Below are positions 1 through 11,279 of a stretch of DNA of 64,000 nt, one piece after another. The notes beneath the pieces are model-generated. The model saw nothing but the letters and a program-made list of their open reading frames with translations, ran no database searches and was not told the DNA's origin. A program made the translations under genes and the position numbers. Source of the DNA: Entonaema liquescens (Eukaryota > Ascomycota > Sordariomycetes > Xylariales > Xylariaceae); assembly GCA_902805475.1 (NCBI GenBank), contig CADCSX010000025.1, positions 186,001 to 250,000 of the forward strand, read 5' to 3'. The first letter of the stretch is position 1; each line of letters opens with the position of its first letter.

Positions 1-2
1 CT

Positions 3-689
3 CAGAAGAGGAACCGCCATCGCACTGTATCCACGCTCTCATTTCGATGCCAAGCACACTTAACTCCCAGGTCGCCAGCATTCTTCCCAAACCCGTCTGA
101 TGGCGTTATTGAAGAAGAGAAGCCCTACACAGGTCCATTCTCTACCCTTAGTTCTCACCCTATATACCCAGAGTCACCAAGTCAGACTTCGAACAATAAT
201 ATGGGTCTTAGCTCCTTTTCTAGGTCGGATAGTAAAGTCATACCGTTACACAACATTACCACGGCCATCCCTACGATTCCAAGTAATGTACATTACTCAA
301 CTTCGCCCAAAGCTGCGTTCTTCTCTCCTACCGATGAACCTGCTAGCACTACTAGCACTACTAGCACAGCACAGCTTCTACCTCTAAGACAGTACAATCC
401 TGCCGAATACACGGATAGCTCGCCACAGATGGGCACCAACCCTAACACCACGTTCAGTAGTCCCATATCTGGCTCTACTGCCAGTCCTCTCATAAGTCGC
501 GCCTGGGAACGGGGCACGCCCACATGGGATATGCCACCTCGCAGTTCTAGTCGACCGACAACGGGAGGGGCCTGGGAAAGGGTAGCTGCCGGTATCGCGA
601 CAAAAAATCGAAGAACTAGTAATTCGGGAAGTCCTGTAGAGACTAAGCAGATTAACTTCAACTTTCCCCCTCCGCCTACTGGGCGGTGA
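3..689 (+). CDS. C-terminal part of an unknown Ser/Thr/Pro-rich protein (runs off the left edge)
   Basis: The frame is open from base 3 of the window to a TGA at 687-689, so this is the 3' end of a gene that starts outside. The visible 228 residues are low-complexity and polar: rich in Ser, Thr, Pro and Asn, with a short STT repeat and two spaced copies of an AWER motif (SRAWERGTP and GGAWERVAAG). The protein ends in a proline run (FPPPPTGR). No enzyme motif, membrane segment or cysteine pattern is seen. Such tails are common at the cytosolic ends of fungal membrane or signalling proteins, but nothing here says which. The gene converges on the guanine deaminase gene, leaving about 250 bp for both 3' ends. 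Start and function cannot be judged from this window. Confidence 0.6.
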   Translation, partial: QKRNRHRTVSTLSFRCQAHLTPRSPAFFPNPSDGVIEEEKPYTGPFSTLSSHPIYPESPSQTSNNNMGLSSFSRSDSKVIPLHNITTAIPTIPSNVHYSTSPKAAFFSPTDEPASTTSTTSTAQLLPLRQYNPAEYTDSSPQMGTNPNTTFSSPISGSTASPLISRAWERGTPTWDMPPRSSSRPTTGGAWERVAAGIATKNRRTSNSGSPVETKQINFNFPPPPTGR

Positions 690-939
690 ACTACTTGATG
701 TATACCCCTATCATGTATAAATATAATGACTGCATTATGGCACTCAGCAATATGCCAGGAATGGATGTGGAGACAATTTGAGAGGGCGTTAGCTTGGATT
801 CCTTCACATAACAAGGAAGAATAAATAAAACAAAAGATACCCCTATCCCTCAGATGCTACCCTTACTTTATGTCGTTATATGATCCCTACCTACCCATAG
901 GGCTAGATGGATGGGGGTCTCATCAATTTGCGTACTATT

Positions 940-2294
940 TTAAGACTTGACTGATCGCCCCCGTATGTACACTTCCTTAATGTTCCGGTCGTCGCCCGTC
1001 ATGATAAATTTGTCAAATATTGTTGCTGTGGAGTCTTCATCCTCCAGTATGGTCATGACGCCCGGCGCACTCGCGTCAATGAATAAGGCGTCAAATTCCT
1101 TCCCAACCTCGAAATTGCCAACCTTGCTATCAAGGCTGCATACCCTGGCGCCTCCTAACGTGGCCAGGTAGAACAACTCTCCTATGTTAAGCCCTTTGTG
1201 CTCACCCCCGCTCATCACTTCCCGTGCATTTGACGCCACGAGCGCCTGCCTCATCGCATCTAGAATACTGCTCGAGAACCCGCCCCCGCTGTCCGTGCCA
1301 AGGCCAACCTTAACGCCGCGCTGTAGGAACTCGCGAACTGGCGCCGCCATAAACCCCCACCAACCGTCATGTTTGAGATGGGACAATGCGCAACGCCACA
1401 CCCGAGCTCCGCAATGCGGCTCATCTCATGCTCGTTCATAAAGCAGCAGTGCGCGAGAATCGAGCGCTCGCCTAGTAGCCCATAGTGCGCGTATAGATCC
1501 GCCTCGCTACCCCCGAACTGCGGGAACAGCTCCTGCGTGAACCGCATCTCCTGCTCCGCCTCGTTGAAGTGCGTCTGGACCGGCAGATCCGGGTTCGCGG
1601 CGGCGAGCACGCCGAGCCCCTGCAACAGCTGCGGCGAGCACGAGATGGCGAACCGCGGCGTCAGGACATGCGCGAGCAGAGCGCCTTCGGGATCGATGCG
1701 CCGCACGTGCGCGATGCAGTGCTCGGTATCTGCGAGCGACGCTGCGGCGCTCGCGTCCCGGTAGTACTCCGGCGCGTTCCGGTCCATGTTGCACTTGCCG
1801 ATGAGGGCGCGCTGGCCCTTCTGCAGGCAGATGTCTGCGAGGATGGTGGTGGCTTCCGCGTGCAGCGAGCCGTAGTACGACGCCGTGGTGATGCCCTGCT
1901 TCAGGAAGCCGTCTACGCAGCTCGCGTAGACGCGGCGAGCGTACGCGGGGTCGCGGAACCGCGCTTCGTTCGGAAAGGTGACTTGCTCGAGCCAGTCGAG
2001 GATGTGCATGCTTTGGCCTAGACCGCGCTGTGCCCATTGCGGCGCGTGGTTGTGCGTGTCGATGAAACCTGGGATTAGGAATTGGCCGCGGGTTAGGTAG
2101 CGCACGCTCTCGAGTGTGAAGGAGGGGATGTCTAACGACGATAGTACTGAGGGCACATCTTCCTTGAGAGTGTCTGCTACCAGGTTGTCTATCTTGCCAT
2201 TGTCATTAACTACGAGTAAGGCGTTCTCGAGTATGGTGAGCTCTGATGGTCCTAGTGAGTGGATCACGGTGCCGTGGAATATTTGATGCGCCAT
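940..2294 (-). CDS. Guanine deaminase (one-base frameshift in a C5 run)
   Basis: Amidohydrolase-superfamily enzyme that hydrolyses guanine to xanthine and ammonia in purine salvage; cytosolic. The N-terminal part carries the metal-binding PGFIDTHNHAP segment and a THFNEA segment; AHCCFMNEHE and VAHCPISN follow; after the break come GLGTDSGGGFSS and a C-terminal composite-domain region. Guanine deaminases are recognised by exactly this order. The ATG at 2294 gives the usual N-terminus. The frame breaks at 1354-1358 (CCCCC, i.e. five Gs in the coding sense): directly before it the protein reads SNMTVGGG, directly after it, in the +1 frame, FMAAPVREFL. One extra base restores a 451-residue protein of normal family length. 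No intron could fit there. It is either a recent null allele or, more likely, a base-calling error. The gene is divergent from the RBR ligase gene. Confidence 0.85.
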
Positions 2295-3977
2295 TTCAAG
2301 TGTCTCATCCCATTACCTATAAGATATCTCGGATCTTATAACAGGAACAACGTCTTTTGAGCTTGTGAGCATTAATTTCAATTTACATTTTCAGTAGAAT
2401 GTTCCCGTTTGATATGGTTGAGAGAAGTGAATATATGTTCCATAAATGAGGAGCTCCCAAGACATATTGTACCCTGCCAGCTGAACACCTACTGTCGGTT
2501 GAATATGTCAGCTGTAGGACGCTACTATAATATACTTGCTTTGCTTACCATATATCGAGGGCATAATCAGTTTCAACCCGAAATAAAATAATAATTAAGC
2601 AGTAATGCTTTGATCTGTGAATACTTATATTTTTTTCGTTTATTTGGGTACTAATTGTTCGATGGGACATAGAGAAGCCTGCATAAATCTGGAAGTTAGC
2701 TAAAGTATCGTGCCATTTTTACCCCTAAGGAGACTTCTTGTACATATAATAAGTTGTTAACTGAGAATAGGTGCCTAACTATACTGAATTCAAAGCAAGG
2801 ATTATGAGTAGACTTCCCAATATACTTGCTCAGACAGTATGTATGTAGTATAGTTGATTAAGACGTGTAGGGTCAGTTTAAACCGGCAAGCTTTGTGGTT
2901 ATGGCCACTCACATTGTCACATTGTCAGAACCCCGCGATGATAAGACGTATCACAAAAGCATTGAGACATACATAGTCCCATTTTTATTATGTAGGAGAG
3001 GACCGGGAGTTGTATATAGGCAAGTACTCGATTACACTTGTCGCGATAGAAACTTCGAAATATACTTCATATGAGATAGATAAGTGAAATAGAAGTAAAT
3101 ATAAATTGACCATGCCAAACATAATGTAAAATAATGGTTTATTCACCTAGGGTATAAGAGCTATGTCATTGCAAGCAGGCATTTCAAGATGCTGCCGGAG
3201 ATGAACCCCTGTCGACTCCGGTAAAGGGGAGCACACCTGGGCAGCATTGAACCAACTCGTAGATACATCTTCCGATTGTCGGCTTGTATCTCCTACTTAT
3301 TTACAGGTACTTTTCGGAAGGCGTTTGGTAGAAGTAAACGTAAAGAGACCTGCCAAGTTTCGCAAATGGTATGACAAAAGCAACGCACGTTGGTCTTGGG
3401 TACCTGGCCCGAGTGTCAAACACTCGAACCAGAATACATCAAATAGCTGGGGGTAACATGTATATGTACCTAAATAGGTAATATGTATGTGCATACATAC
3501 CTACCTAGGTACTTCGATAGGTAGGTGCATCGTAGATGGACTAGGTACCTGCTTTCCAGATAACATGGCAATTGCCTACTGGTGTTAGGCATGACGCTGG
3601 ATTGCATTCATAACTGTAGGCGCTCGATGTGGCGGCGAGCAGGAGCCAACGATTTCTATGCAGGCGCCTTGCAGCAGTGGTACGCGACAGAGCCAGAAGC
3701 TTTCATAAATGGCAACTACTATAGAACTCCTCTAAACAGGTACCCTAGGTACTTCAGATATATACCTATACAGGTATGGTACATATAGAGGTACATGCAG
3801 TTGGGCCTCAGCAGGAACGTTTGGAGATTTAGGCGGGCGGAAAGTGCCTTCTTTCATCTTTGAAATCCAAAACTGAATTACACACACAAACGCACACCAA
3901 ATCCACAATCGCCTCTTTTTCTTGCACTTTTATGCAACACCAACTACAACACTTCCGATACCAAAGTTGAACCAATC
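2295..3977. other. Intergenic region between divergent guanine deaminase and RBR ligase genes
   Basis: About 1.7 kb, AT-rich, with only short unsupported open frames. The right half contains many CCTA/TAGG steps, including a perfect TACCTAGGTA palindrome at 3502-3511 and CCTAGGTA at 3744-3751. It must hold the promoters of both flanking genes. A pyrimidine-rich stretch lies just before the RBR start codon. Confidence 0.5.
3502..3511. repeat. TACCTAGGTA palindrome (dispersed motif, copy 1)
   Basis: Perfect 10-bp palindrome; further perfect copies at 5847, 53514 and 63421 and near copies elsewhere, all between genes. Confidence 0.8.
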
Positions 3978-5653
3978 ATGGAGACATCAGTCTATACAGC
4001 CATGGGCGATGAAGATATCGCCCTTGCCTTTCGGCTTATGCAGGAAGATGCCGAGCAATTCATGTCGACTACCACCAGAAAGGGAAAACAGGTCGAGGGA
4101 ACTGAGACTGACGCTCAAATGGCTTTCAATCTTCTCCTTGAAGAGCTGCAAGCTGCAGAGACTTGTCTTAGTGATGAACGAATGACTAGAAGCATGTTAA
4201 GAGCAATTCAATCCGACGGTCCTGTTCTTTCTCAGGCCTACGATGAAGAAAATATTGCTCGAGCTGATCGTAACATGTCAGTCGCGCTAAGCAATGGACA
4301 AGAGGTAGCCATAGCACAGCAGGCTACCCCTGAAGCTATGAATAGCGACGAGGAATTCCTGGAAAAGCTCTCGGTTATCTACAATACCGGGTTTGACCAT
4401 CCTATGAGTGGCATGGATGATTTCGACGATGACGATACAGCCACCATAAGCCAGCCAGAGAGTTCTTCCTGGGCTGCTTCACGTCAACCCAGTAGACCAC
4501 CAAAGACTTGCGATGCTTGTGGAGACCAGAAACATTTCGCAGAGTTGGCCCGCGCTCCTTGCCACCATGAATATTGCCGCGAATGTCTCACACGTATCTT
4601 CCGAGAAGCCTCAAACGACGAGTCTCTCTTTCCCCCACGATGCTGCAGACAAAATATACCCTTAGTCAAAAACCAGGTGTTTATTGATAGTGATGTAGTC
4701 CGACACTTTCGCCAAAAAGCACTCGAGTTTTCTACACCTCGTCGAACCTACTGCCACAACCAGCGTTGCGCGCGATTTATCCCAGGAACTAATTATGTAG
4801 ATGATATAGCGACATGTGATGAGTGCGGGTATGAAACCTGTATGATTTGCAAGGGCCCTACTCATAACGGTGATTGCCCTAATGATGAACAACTGAATCA
4901 AGTCATTGAACTGGCTACGGCACAGCACTGGCAACGTTGTCAAAACTGCTGGGCGATGGTTGAATTAAACACAGGATGCAATCATATGACGTAAGTCTAA
5001 AAGAAACTATTGTTTGATCGGTACAATACATATACTTAACTCTTAATAGCTGTCGATGCGGTTTCGGATTCTGCTATGTTTGTGGTAGTCGCTGGAAGAC
5101 TTGCCAATGCGAACACTGGGATGAACATAGACTGTACGCTCGCGCTGCCCAGATTGATGCACGCGGCCAAGAGGAGGAGGTTCAGCCCGAAGTAATCCCA
5201 CATCGACCGCATCCGAATGTTCCGCTACCAGCCCAGCGGCCAGCTCAGCAGCCGGTTGCCAATCAGCAGCAGGCCCAGCCTCAGCCTCAGCCCCAGGCTG
5301 TACCTCAAGATCGTCGTCCACTAGCCATAACATTCCAGGTCGAGGATGAGAGTGACGATGAGAGTGAAGACGAGATAGAAGAGCATGCTGAAGTAGCGGT
5401 ACAGCCAGTGGTCCAACAAGCACGAGCACAACCCGCGTTCCAATTTCCAGACGTTAATCTCCATCGGCGAACACAGATTCAGCAACTCATGGAAGACCTC
5501 CGAGCCAATCACGAGTGTCAACACGGTCGATGGTTTTCCAAGAGAGGGCCACGTAAATGTGAAGAATGCGGTGACGTCATGCCTATGTTCATATACGAAT
5601 GCCGACAGTGTCATATCATGGCTTGTCGGCGCTGCCGGTACCACCGGTTGTAA
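3978..5653 (+). CDS. RBR-type (RING-IBR-RING) E3 ubiquitin ligase
   Basis: Two exons, 3978-4990 and 5050-5653, joined across a 59-bp intron (GTAAGT donor, CTTAAC branch-like site, AATAG acceptor), giving 538 residues. Residues 1-175 are acidic and disordered. RING1 starts at CDACG (about 178) with CHHEYCREC; the IBR zinc site includes YCHNQRCARF, CDECGYETC and CKG; RING2 is CQNCW...GCNHMTCRCGFGFCYVCG. Cys334 in GCNHM is the position that forms the ubiquitin thioester in RBR ligases such as parkin and HOIP, so the protein should be catalytically competent. The intron splits the codon just after this Cys. A Gln/Pro-rich acidic linker (about 375-440) follows, then a C-terminal Cys cluster (HECQHGRWF...CEECGD...CRQCHIMACRRCR) that looks like an extra zinc site. 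Substrate unknown. Confidence 0.9.
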
Positions 5654-6471
5654 AGACCAAGACCAACATGTTTATAACAGCCGTGGTTTTATTGACACTC
5701 TTAAGCTACGGTTTGATAATCTCTGGAACACAAGTTAACCAGGCCCCCAAAGTCTACCTTACCCCCAAGCAATTGGAGCCAACTGCCGAGAAAGCGATCA
5801 AGAAGTCATGATGCGCTTCCTCACTGGGTACATACATAGACGTACCTACCTAGGTATCCATTGCCACGGACCACTGGTAGCTTGGCTACCTCCTCTGCAT
5901 ACGAAAATGAGATCTAAAACAGTCTTTCGACTGAGTGTTTAGCTATTTGTAACTTAGCCTAGGTACTATCTAGAAGGTGTTTAAGAGGATGAGGTGTAGC
6001 AGGAACACTGGTAGGGCAGTATGCCTACTGTTAGCTTCTTACAATAGGTAGTAACTATGAAAACAAGCCTGAATTGTGGCTTTGATAATTGTATGTCTTG
6101 CAGTCTAATATTGACATGTGTGATAAAGGTACAAACTTCATACTTCCTTGGCTGCCCCACGAGTACCAGGGCCCATGAATATCAACGGTACCATATGTAT
6201 TCATCATAATAACTCTCTAGGATCTATCCAGGGGGACACCATACCCCATACGCACCGAGATAAGTTAGTCCAACGTGTTTCATGTCAGACATGACGCGGG
6301 ACTATATTTAGGGTCGACTAAAATCAACATACTGAAGTTCCATTTATCCTTGTCCTTCATGTGGTGTCTTATGGTCGACGCTCATTGACATATGTACCTA
6401 AGATATATATACTATAAGAACCTAATATAATCTAATATAGTACTTCATATCTAATTATATGTTCATTACCC
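5654..6471. other. Intergenic region (convergent 3' ends)
   Basis: About 820 bp, AT-rich, between the 3' ends of the RBR ligase and FMO genes. It holds a perfect TACCTAGGTA palindrome at 5847-5856 and a near copy (GCCTAGGTA) around 5957. No supportable gene or RNA seen. Confidence 0.5.
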
Positions 6472-8073
6472 TCATGGCCCCCTTGAACTCTTTAGTCTTT
6501 CCTTGAAGAGCTTATAGCCGGCGTGCCACTCCTCGTCCAGCCCGGGTAGCGGCTCTTTACCAGCTTTAACTGCGTCTCCGTTGACCCAATTCAAAACCTC
6601 TTCTATATACGCGTCCTCTACAGCAAACATGCTGTGAAACTTATCGTCGGGCTGGAACCGGGCCTTCCTTTCCTTGTGCTCTTGCTTCATGACCGACTCT
6701 GGTGGGAGCTGTGCGTGTCCTGCAAAGATCTTGGCTGCGACTTGCGCCTGGAAGTCGAAGAGCGAGAATGTAGATACGTAGTGCGAGACGCCGATGAATG
6801 CTAGCGATGGGTCGGGGATGTAGAAGATGTCTTTGTGGAGGTTGTGCGTGATGTAGCCGTCTGATGTTATGAGCACCTTGTCATCCGCGTCCTGCCAGGG
6901 GAGCAGAGGTTTTTCCAGGTCGCCCAGAAAGGGGTAAGTGGTTATGTACCCCGTGGCAATCACGACGCGGTCGATCCCTTCTATGACTTGTCCGTCCTCG
7001 AGAATGGCCTTTCCGGGTATCGCATGGCCAGGCTTTAGTGGCTGGGCCTTGGCGTCTTCGGAATCTTCATCAATAATGAACTCGGCAACTAGTGGAACTC
7101 TGTTGACGTCCTTGGGGAGACGCGGTCCGAGAACATCGTACTTGCTTACTCGCCTGCTCTGGACTATCCTAGCTCCTAACGCAGCCGTCTCATTCGCAAT
7201 ATCAACGGCTGAGACTCCGGCGCCGATTATGAGCACGGTCTGGTTGGCGAAAGGAGCGGGTGTTCGGTACTGTTTTGAGTGGGTGATTCGATCCGGGAAT
7301 CGTTGCTTCCACGCTGCTAACCCCGGAATATCGGGCACAAACGGAGTGTGGTAGTGTCCGCTGGCCACGACAACTGCATCGAATTTCCACGTTTTCTTCG
7401 TTAATGTGTGGCCAGATTCAGTCCTCTGAAATGTGCTTGTCTTAATGGTCCATTTGCTATCGCCTTCTGGCTTAGACACGCTTTCTACCCGGGTGTGGAA
7501 TTGTACGTTGTCATTCACATTATGGACGCGAGCAATGTCCTTTATGTAGGTGTCGACCACTTTCTGGTCCACGAAGTCCTCACTGCCCTCTGGCCAGCGT
7601 AGGAGGCTACTCCTCATGACAGGGGTTGGGATGTTATTCTTTAGTCCGGCGTAGCTATGAATATGTTAATATCATAGGCTAGACTATCATTGAGAGTTTT
7701 ATAAGAAAATATGGACGAGGGGGAATTGATATTTGAATATGTTAATGACTGAGTTCCATACATACCAGGGATTAGGCGGAGCATGTATTAGAGCAACCTC
7801 GTCTGAGCTTAGCCCCTCTTTCTCAACCTCCGACCAATCTGGAGTAGGAGGCCTAACATTAGGGAACGGAGGGGCTCTATCTGATTGAGGTTCGTAGTCC
7901 CATACGCCGCCCACCACGCCGGTCCGCTCGAACACGGTGACGTTGAACCCGGCCCGGAGGAGGTGGGCCGCTGACACCACACCGCTTATGCCGGCACCGA
8001 TGACAGCCACATCTTTGACGTTGCCGAGAAGTGGCCCGTTCTCAGTTTTACTGCCGTTAGTTATGGAACCCAT
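6472..8073 (-). CDS. Flavin-containing monooxygenase (FMO family)
   Basis: Two exons, 8073-7766 and 7654-6472, with a 111-bp intron (GTATGT...TTCATAG); splicing yields NPC|YAGLKNN and a 496-residue protein. I prefer the ATG at 8073 (MGSITNG) because it sits close to the FAD fold; an in-frame start 13 codons upstream is less likely. The FAD-binding GAGISG lies at residues 26-31, followed by VFERTGVVGGVWDY. The NADPH-binding motif is IIGAGVSAVDIA; VVVASGHYHTP matches the FMO signature region, and VIATGYITTYPF is the C-terminal ATG motif. The family uses NADPH and O2 to oxygenate soft nucleophiles (N or S), or runs Baeyer-Villiger reactions; substrate is not deducible. It lies tail-to-head beside a Dal5-type permease and near a TauD-type dioxygenase, which points to S- or N-compound use. 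Confidence 0.88.
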
Positions 8074-8569
8074 TGTGACTGTCTCAAAGAGAGGGGTGAA
8101 AGACCACAACACATAAGGGACTACGCCGAGATATGAATAGAAACGGAATCTACGGATAACTGTGGAACATAGTACTGTTGATCGCCTTATTTCCTACTTC
8201 AGATAATAATCTGCCCATTTCAAAGTGCTTTGTTGTGATTATAAATCGCGGGATTCCCCTAGGCTAGATGATATGAGATCATTTGTTGTACCGATTACGT
8301 GCTTTCGGAGTAGAGCTAGTCGTACACATGAACCACTTGGGAAAGCATACTACATGACAGGGGACGTAAGATAACAGCCTCCAGGCCTAGTTCAATGGTC
8401 CTATGTCGGCGTATATTCAGTTCTCTAGTCACTACAGTCCTAAGGATAAACGAAATCTATCCAGTTTATTTGGCTTAGCTCGTTTGGTATGGCACACGGT
8501 CAAAAACTACACGTTTCACGGATGGCTTGTTTCGGGGATATAACCTAGGTATCTAATTATACTAGTTCT
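8074..8569. other. Short promoter region of the FMO gene
   Basis: About 500 bp between the FMO start and the permease stop. It holds AACCTAGGTA at 8542-8551 (one base off the recurrent palindrome). No gene seen. Confidence 0.4.
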
Positions 8570-10285
8570 TTAAGCAGCTCCGGTGTTTGACAACCGGGCC
8601 TTTTTAGCTAGCTCTCGATGATGCAGCGTTCGTATTGTAAGAGAAGTGACAATAAGTCCAGCGCCAAAGAAAACCATGGTCACAAACCCCTTGTGATACC
8701 GAGGCCCTTCAACCTGTTGCCAGATAATTAGTGGCAACCATGCCTGAATCACGTAAGCCATCTCGTTCATAGCCGCTACCACGAAAGCTCTCTCCTCGTT
8801 ATCACCACTGCAGATTTCGTGGGCCCACGCGAATGTCAGCCCGCTAATCCCTCCTCCGATCATACCGACGAAATAGCAAAACCACTTCCAGCCTGTAGGA
8901 ATATTCCACACGGCAAGACTCGTGTTCACGATAATACTCACAACCCCTGAAAATATCATGGGCGGCCATCGAGCACCCTTGAACAGGGAATCAGACGTCC
9001 AGGCGTAGATATAGGTGAAAATCACAGCTAAGGCCGAACTAATCGTAGGGTATGAGTTTATAGCAGCGATGCTATACCCTTCCTGTTTCAGCCAGAGCGC
9101 AAAGGCTGGCTGGCCACCATATCCTGCTCCGTTGTTAAAGAAGATATAAAGCAGGACCAGCGCGTAAATATGCCACGAGGTGAAGATCTTCTTGAACGTG
9201 GCCTTTGTGTATTTTCCTCGGTTGGCTCGGCCTTCCAATTGCATACGTTTATTTGCCAGTACTATTTCGTCTTTGGTTAACCACCAGGCGCGAGTGATCT
9301 CCGGCACGTCAGGAAAGAAGAAGAATCCAGCCGTGGCAATTGGTAACGATATTATGGTGTTAATGATGAAAAGCCATTGCCATCCCTTGTACCCATTGGT
9401 ACCGTTGAGTCGATAAACAGCTGTCATTAAATAGCCAGAAAACATGCTACCTATGGAACCGCTGGCATGGAAGATACAACTTCGCTTAGCAAGCTCATCT
9501 TTTCGATCTACTATGAGTTAGCGTTTGCTCCAAATATTGGGAAAAGCTCACGTCGGTTTTAAGGGCGAATAAGGTTTTCATGGGATTTTAACATACTGGG
9601 AGTTCGTTAGTATTTCATTCCACATCTAGAATCTAAAAAGGGGTCAAAGCATAATAGTACATACCACCAACTTCCGATAATATACTGAATGCCTGGATAA
9701 TAGCTGCTTTCCGCTAGTCCAATGAAAAATCGTAAGACGTATATCTGTTCCGCCGTTCGACATTGTGAGAGGAGAATAGTCAAAACTGACCACACCACCT
9801 CACAAGCTGGAATAAATATTGACGGTCGAACCTTGGTTAGAAGCATGTTACTGCGACTGTTAGTGATTTTCATATTGAAGTATGGAGTAGAGAGGTATTC
9901 ACCTTGGGATTTCACCGATAACATAACCAACCGTCCAACATGTGACCATGTAATTGAGCTGGTTACCGTATAGACCGAGATCTTCTTTCATGCCGGATAC
10001 GAAAGCACTGTTGACGTTTACCTGATCGAGGTACTTGATGAAGTACCCGAGAGAGGCGAAAGTCAGAATTACCGCGTCGAGCTTGAACAGAAACCGCCTT
10101 TCTTCGGGGGACTTGTCAAACGTATCCCAAAAATAGGACCGCCATGTCTGCTTTGGCTTCTCCGCGATTGGAGATAGAGACTGGGTATGAGCGGAGTCTA
10201 CATCACTATGATCTGTGCTCTTAGCCTTCACATCGCCGCCGGCTTCAGCTATGACCTGAGTTGAGGAGATCTCCTTGCTTTCCAT
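8570..10285 (-). CDS. Dal5-type MFS permease (anion:cation symporter family; exon 2/3 junction one base out of frame)
   Basis: Plasma-membrane major-facilitator transporter of the fungal Dal5/allantoate-pantothenate type. Exons: 10285-9903, 9850-9665 and about 9507-8570. The first intron (52 bp) fuses GEIP|SNMLLTKVRP, a family hallmark. Other hallmarks are KLDAVILTFASLGYFIKYLDQVNVNSA in TM1, RFFIGLAESSYYPGIQYIIGSW and KRSCIFHASGSIGSMFSGYLM. The second intron is a problem: the best donor (GTATGT at 9664) and acceptor (TAG ending 9508) leave the junction one base long; removing one G at 9664-9668 gives GSW|YRKDELAKRS and a 501-residue protein. Family substrates include allantoate, nicotinate, pantothenate, dipeptides and sulfonates or sulfate. 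Its gene is divergent from a TauD-type dioxygenase, which favours an organosulfur substrate by inference only. Confidence 0.82.
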
Positions 10286-11279
10286 TTCGTACTACTCGAG
10301 CAGACTTTCCACGAAAGCTGGAGATTCAAAGTTAAAACACCCGGGGTATTCCGATTTAAAAGTGTTTAGACTATGTGAGGTTATACAGGGGTTAAGCCCG
10401 CTTTTCTCCGTGCTGAAAAAGAGGTTATCCCACGCCTCGAGAAACAAGGATTGTTGTACGCCATCTCACTTGCAGCCTACCCTGTTCTATATCGACCCAG
10501 ATCGGCCCGTAAGGAAAAGCTTTGATGGATTATTATCAATGTAGTTGGCCCCTTGCCCCCTTGCCCCTATATTCCTAGGACTCGGCCATGGACCGCGGTC
10601 GCGAACTTCCGTCATATGGTGATATCCATGGTTATTTTCCGAGTATCGAGTTGGGGGATTACAGTCTTCCATGGCTCAAGCAACACATGTGTTACAGCAG
10701 TGCGGGGTTGCATATGCTTGTCGTATTGTTGCTTGGAAAGTGAGTGAGATTGAGGCGACAAGGTGGTGATCACCTCAAACATGGCTGCCATGACGCCATG
10801 CTATAACCCCACAGAATACATCGAATAGCACCACACTACGCGCATAATCTGCACTCGAGACGCAATATCTCTCACATCATCCTTCTCCAAGATCACGAAT
10901 TGATAAGGTACTCCAATGATGGCTTTGATAAATCGCGGGGAACATCCTACTCCTCAGTTGATGCTGCAAGCAGCTTTATGGCTATTACTGCTGATATTGT
11001 GTCAAAGCAGATACGGCTTACCAATCTTCTCATCCTGCCAATATAGCTTGCCCATTGAGATGGAGAACTAACTACCTGTCGTCGGATCGTTGGGAAATGA
11101 GGTCAATGGTTGTTGAGAGTCTCCAAATCGGTGATTATAATGTTATATATTCGTATAGGTCATACGAGATCGCAGTGAGGGGTAATAGTATAGAAAAAGA
11201 CAAGTCTATCCAGAGGTTTATTCAAAAACCTTCAAACACTGTTGAATTGTTAGTTTCATTGAGATCAAATATTGTGACC
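10286..11279. promoter_or_regulatory. Divergent promoter region, Dal5-type permease / TauD-type dioxygenase
   Basis: About 1 kb between two head-to-head start codons. It contains no supportable gene; an open stretch in frame with the dioxygenase start (11055-11279) does not look like protein of that family. Shared regulation of the two genes is an inference from the head-to-head layout; no named binding site was identified with confidence. Confidence 0.45.

Noticed and set aside
11055..11279. Open stretch in frame upstream of the TauD-type dioxygenase
   Set aside because: The family N-terminus and a good ACCATGG context fit the later ATG; the upstream residues are unlike the family.
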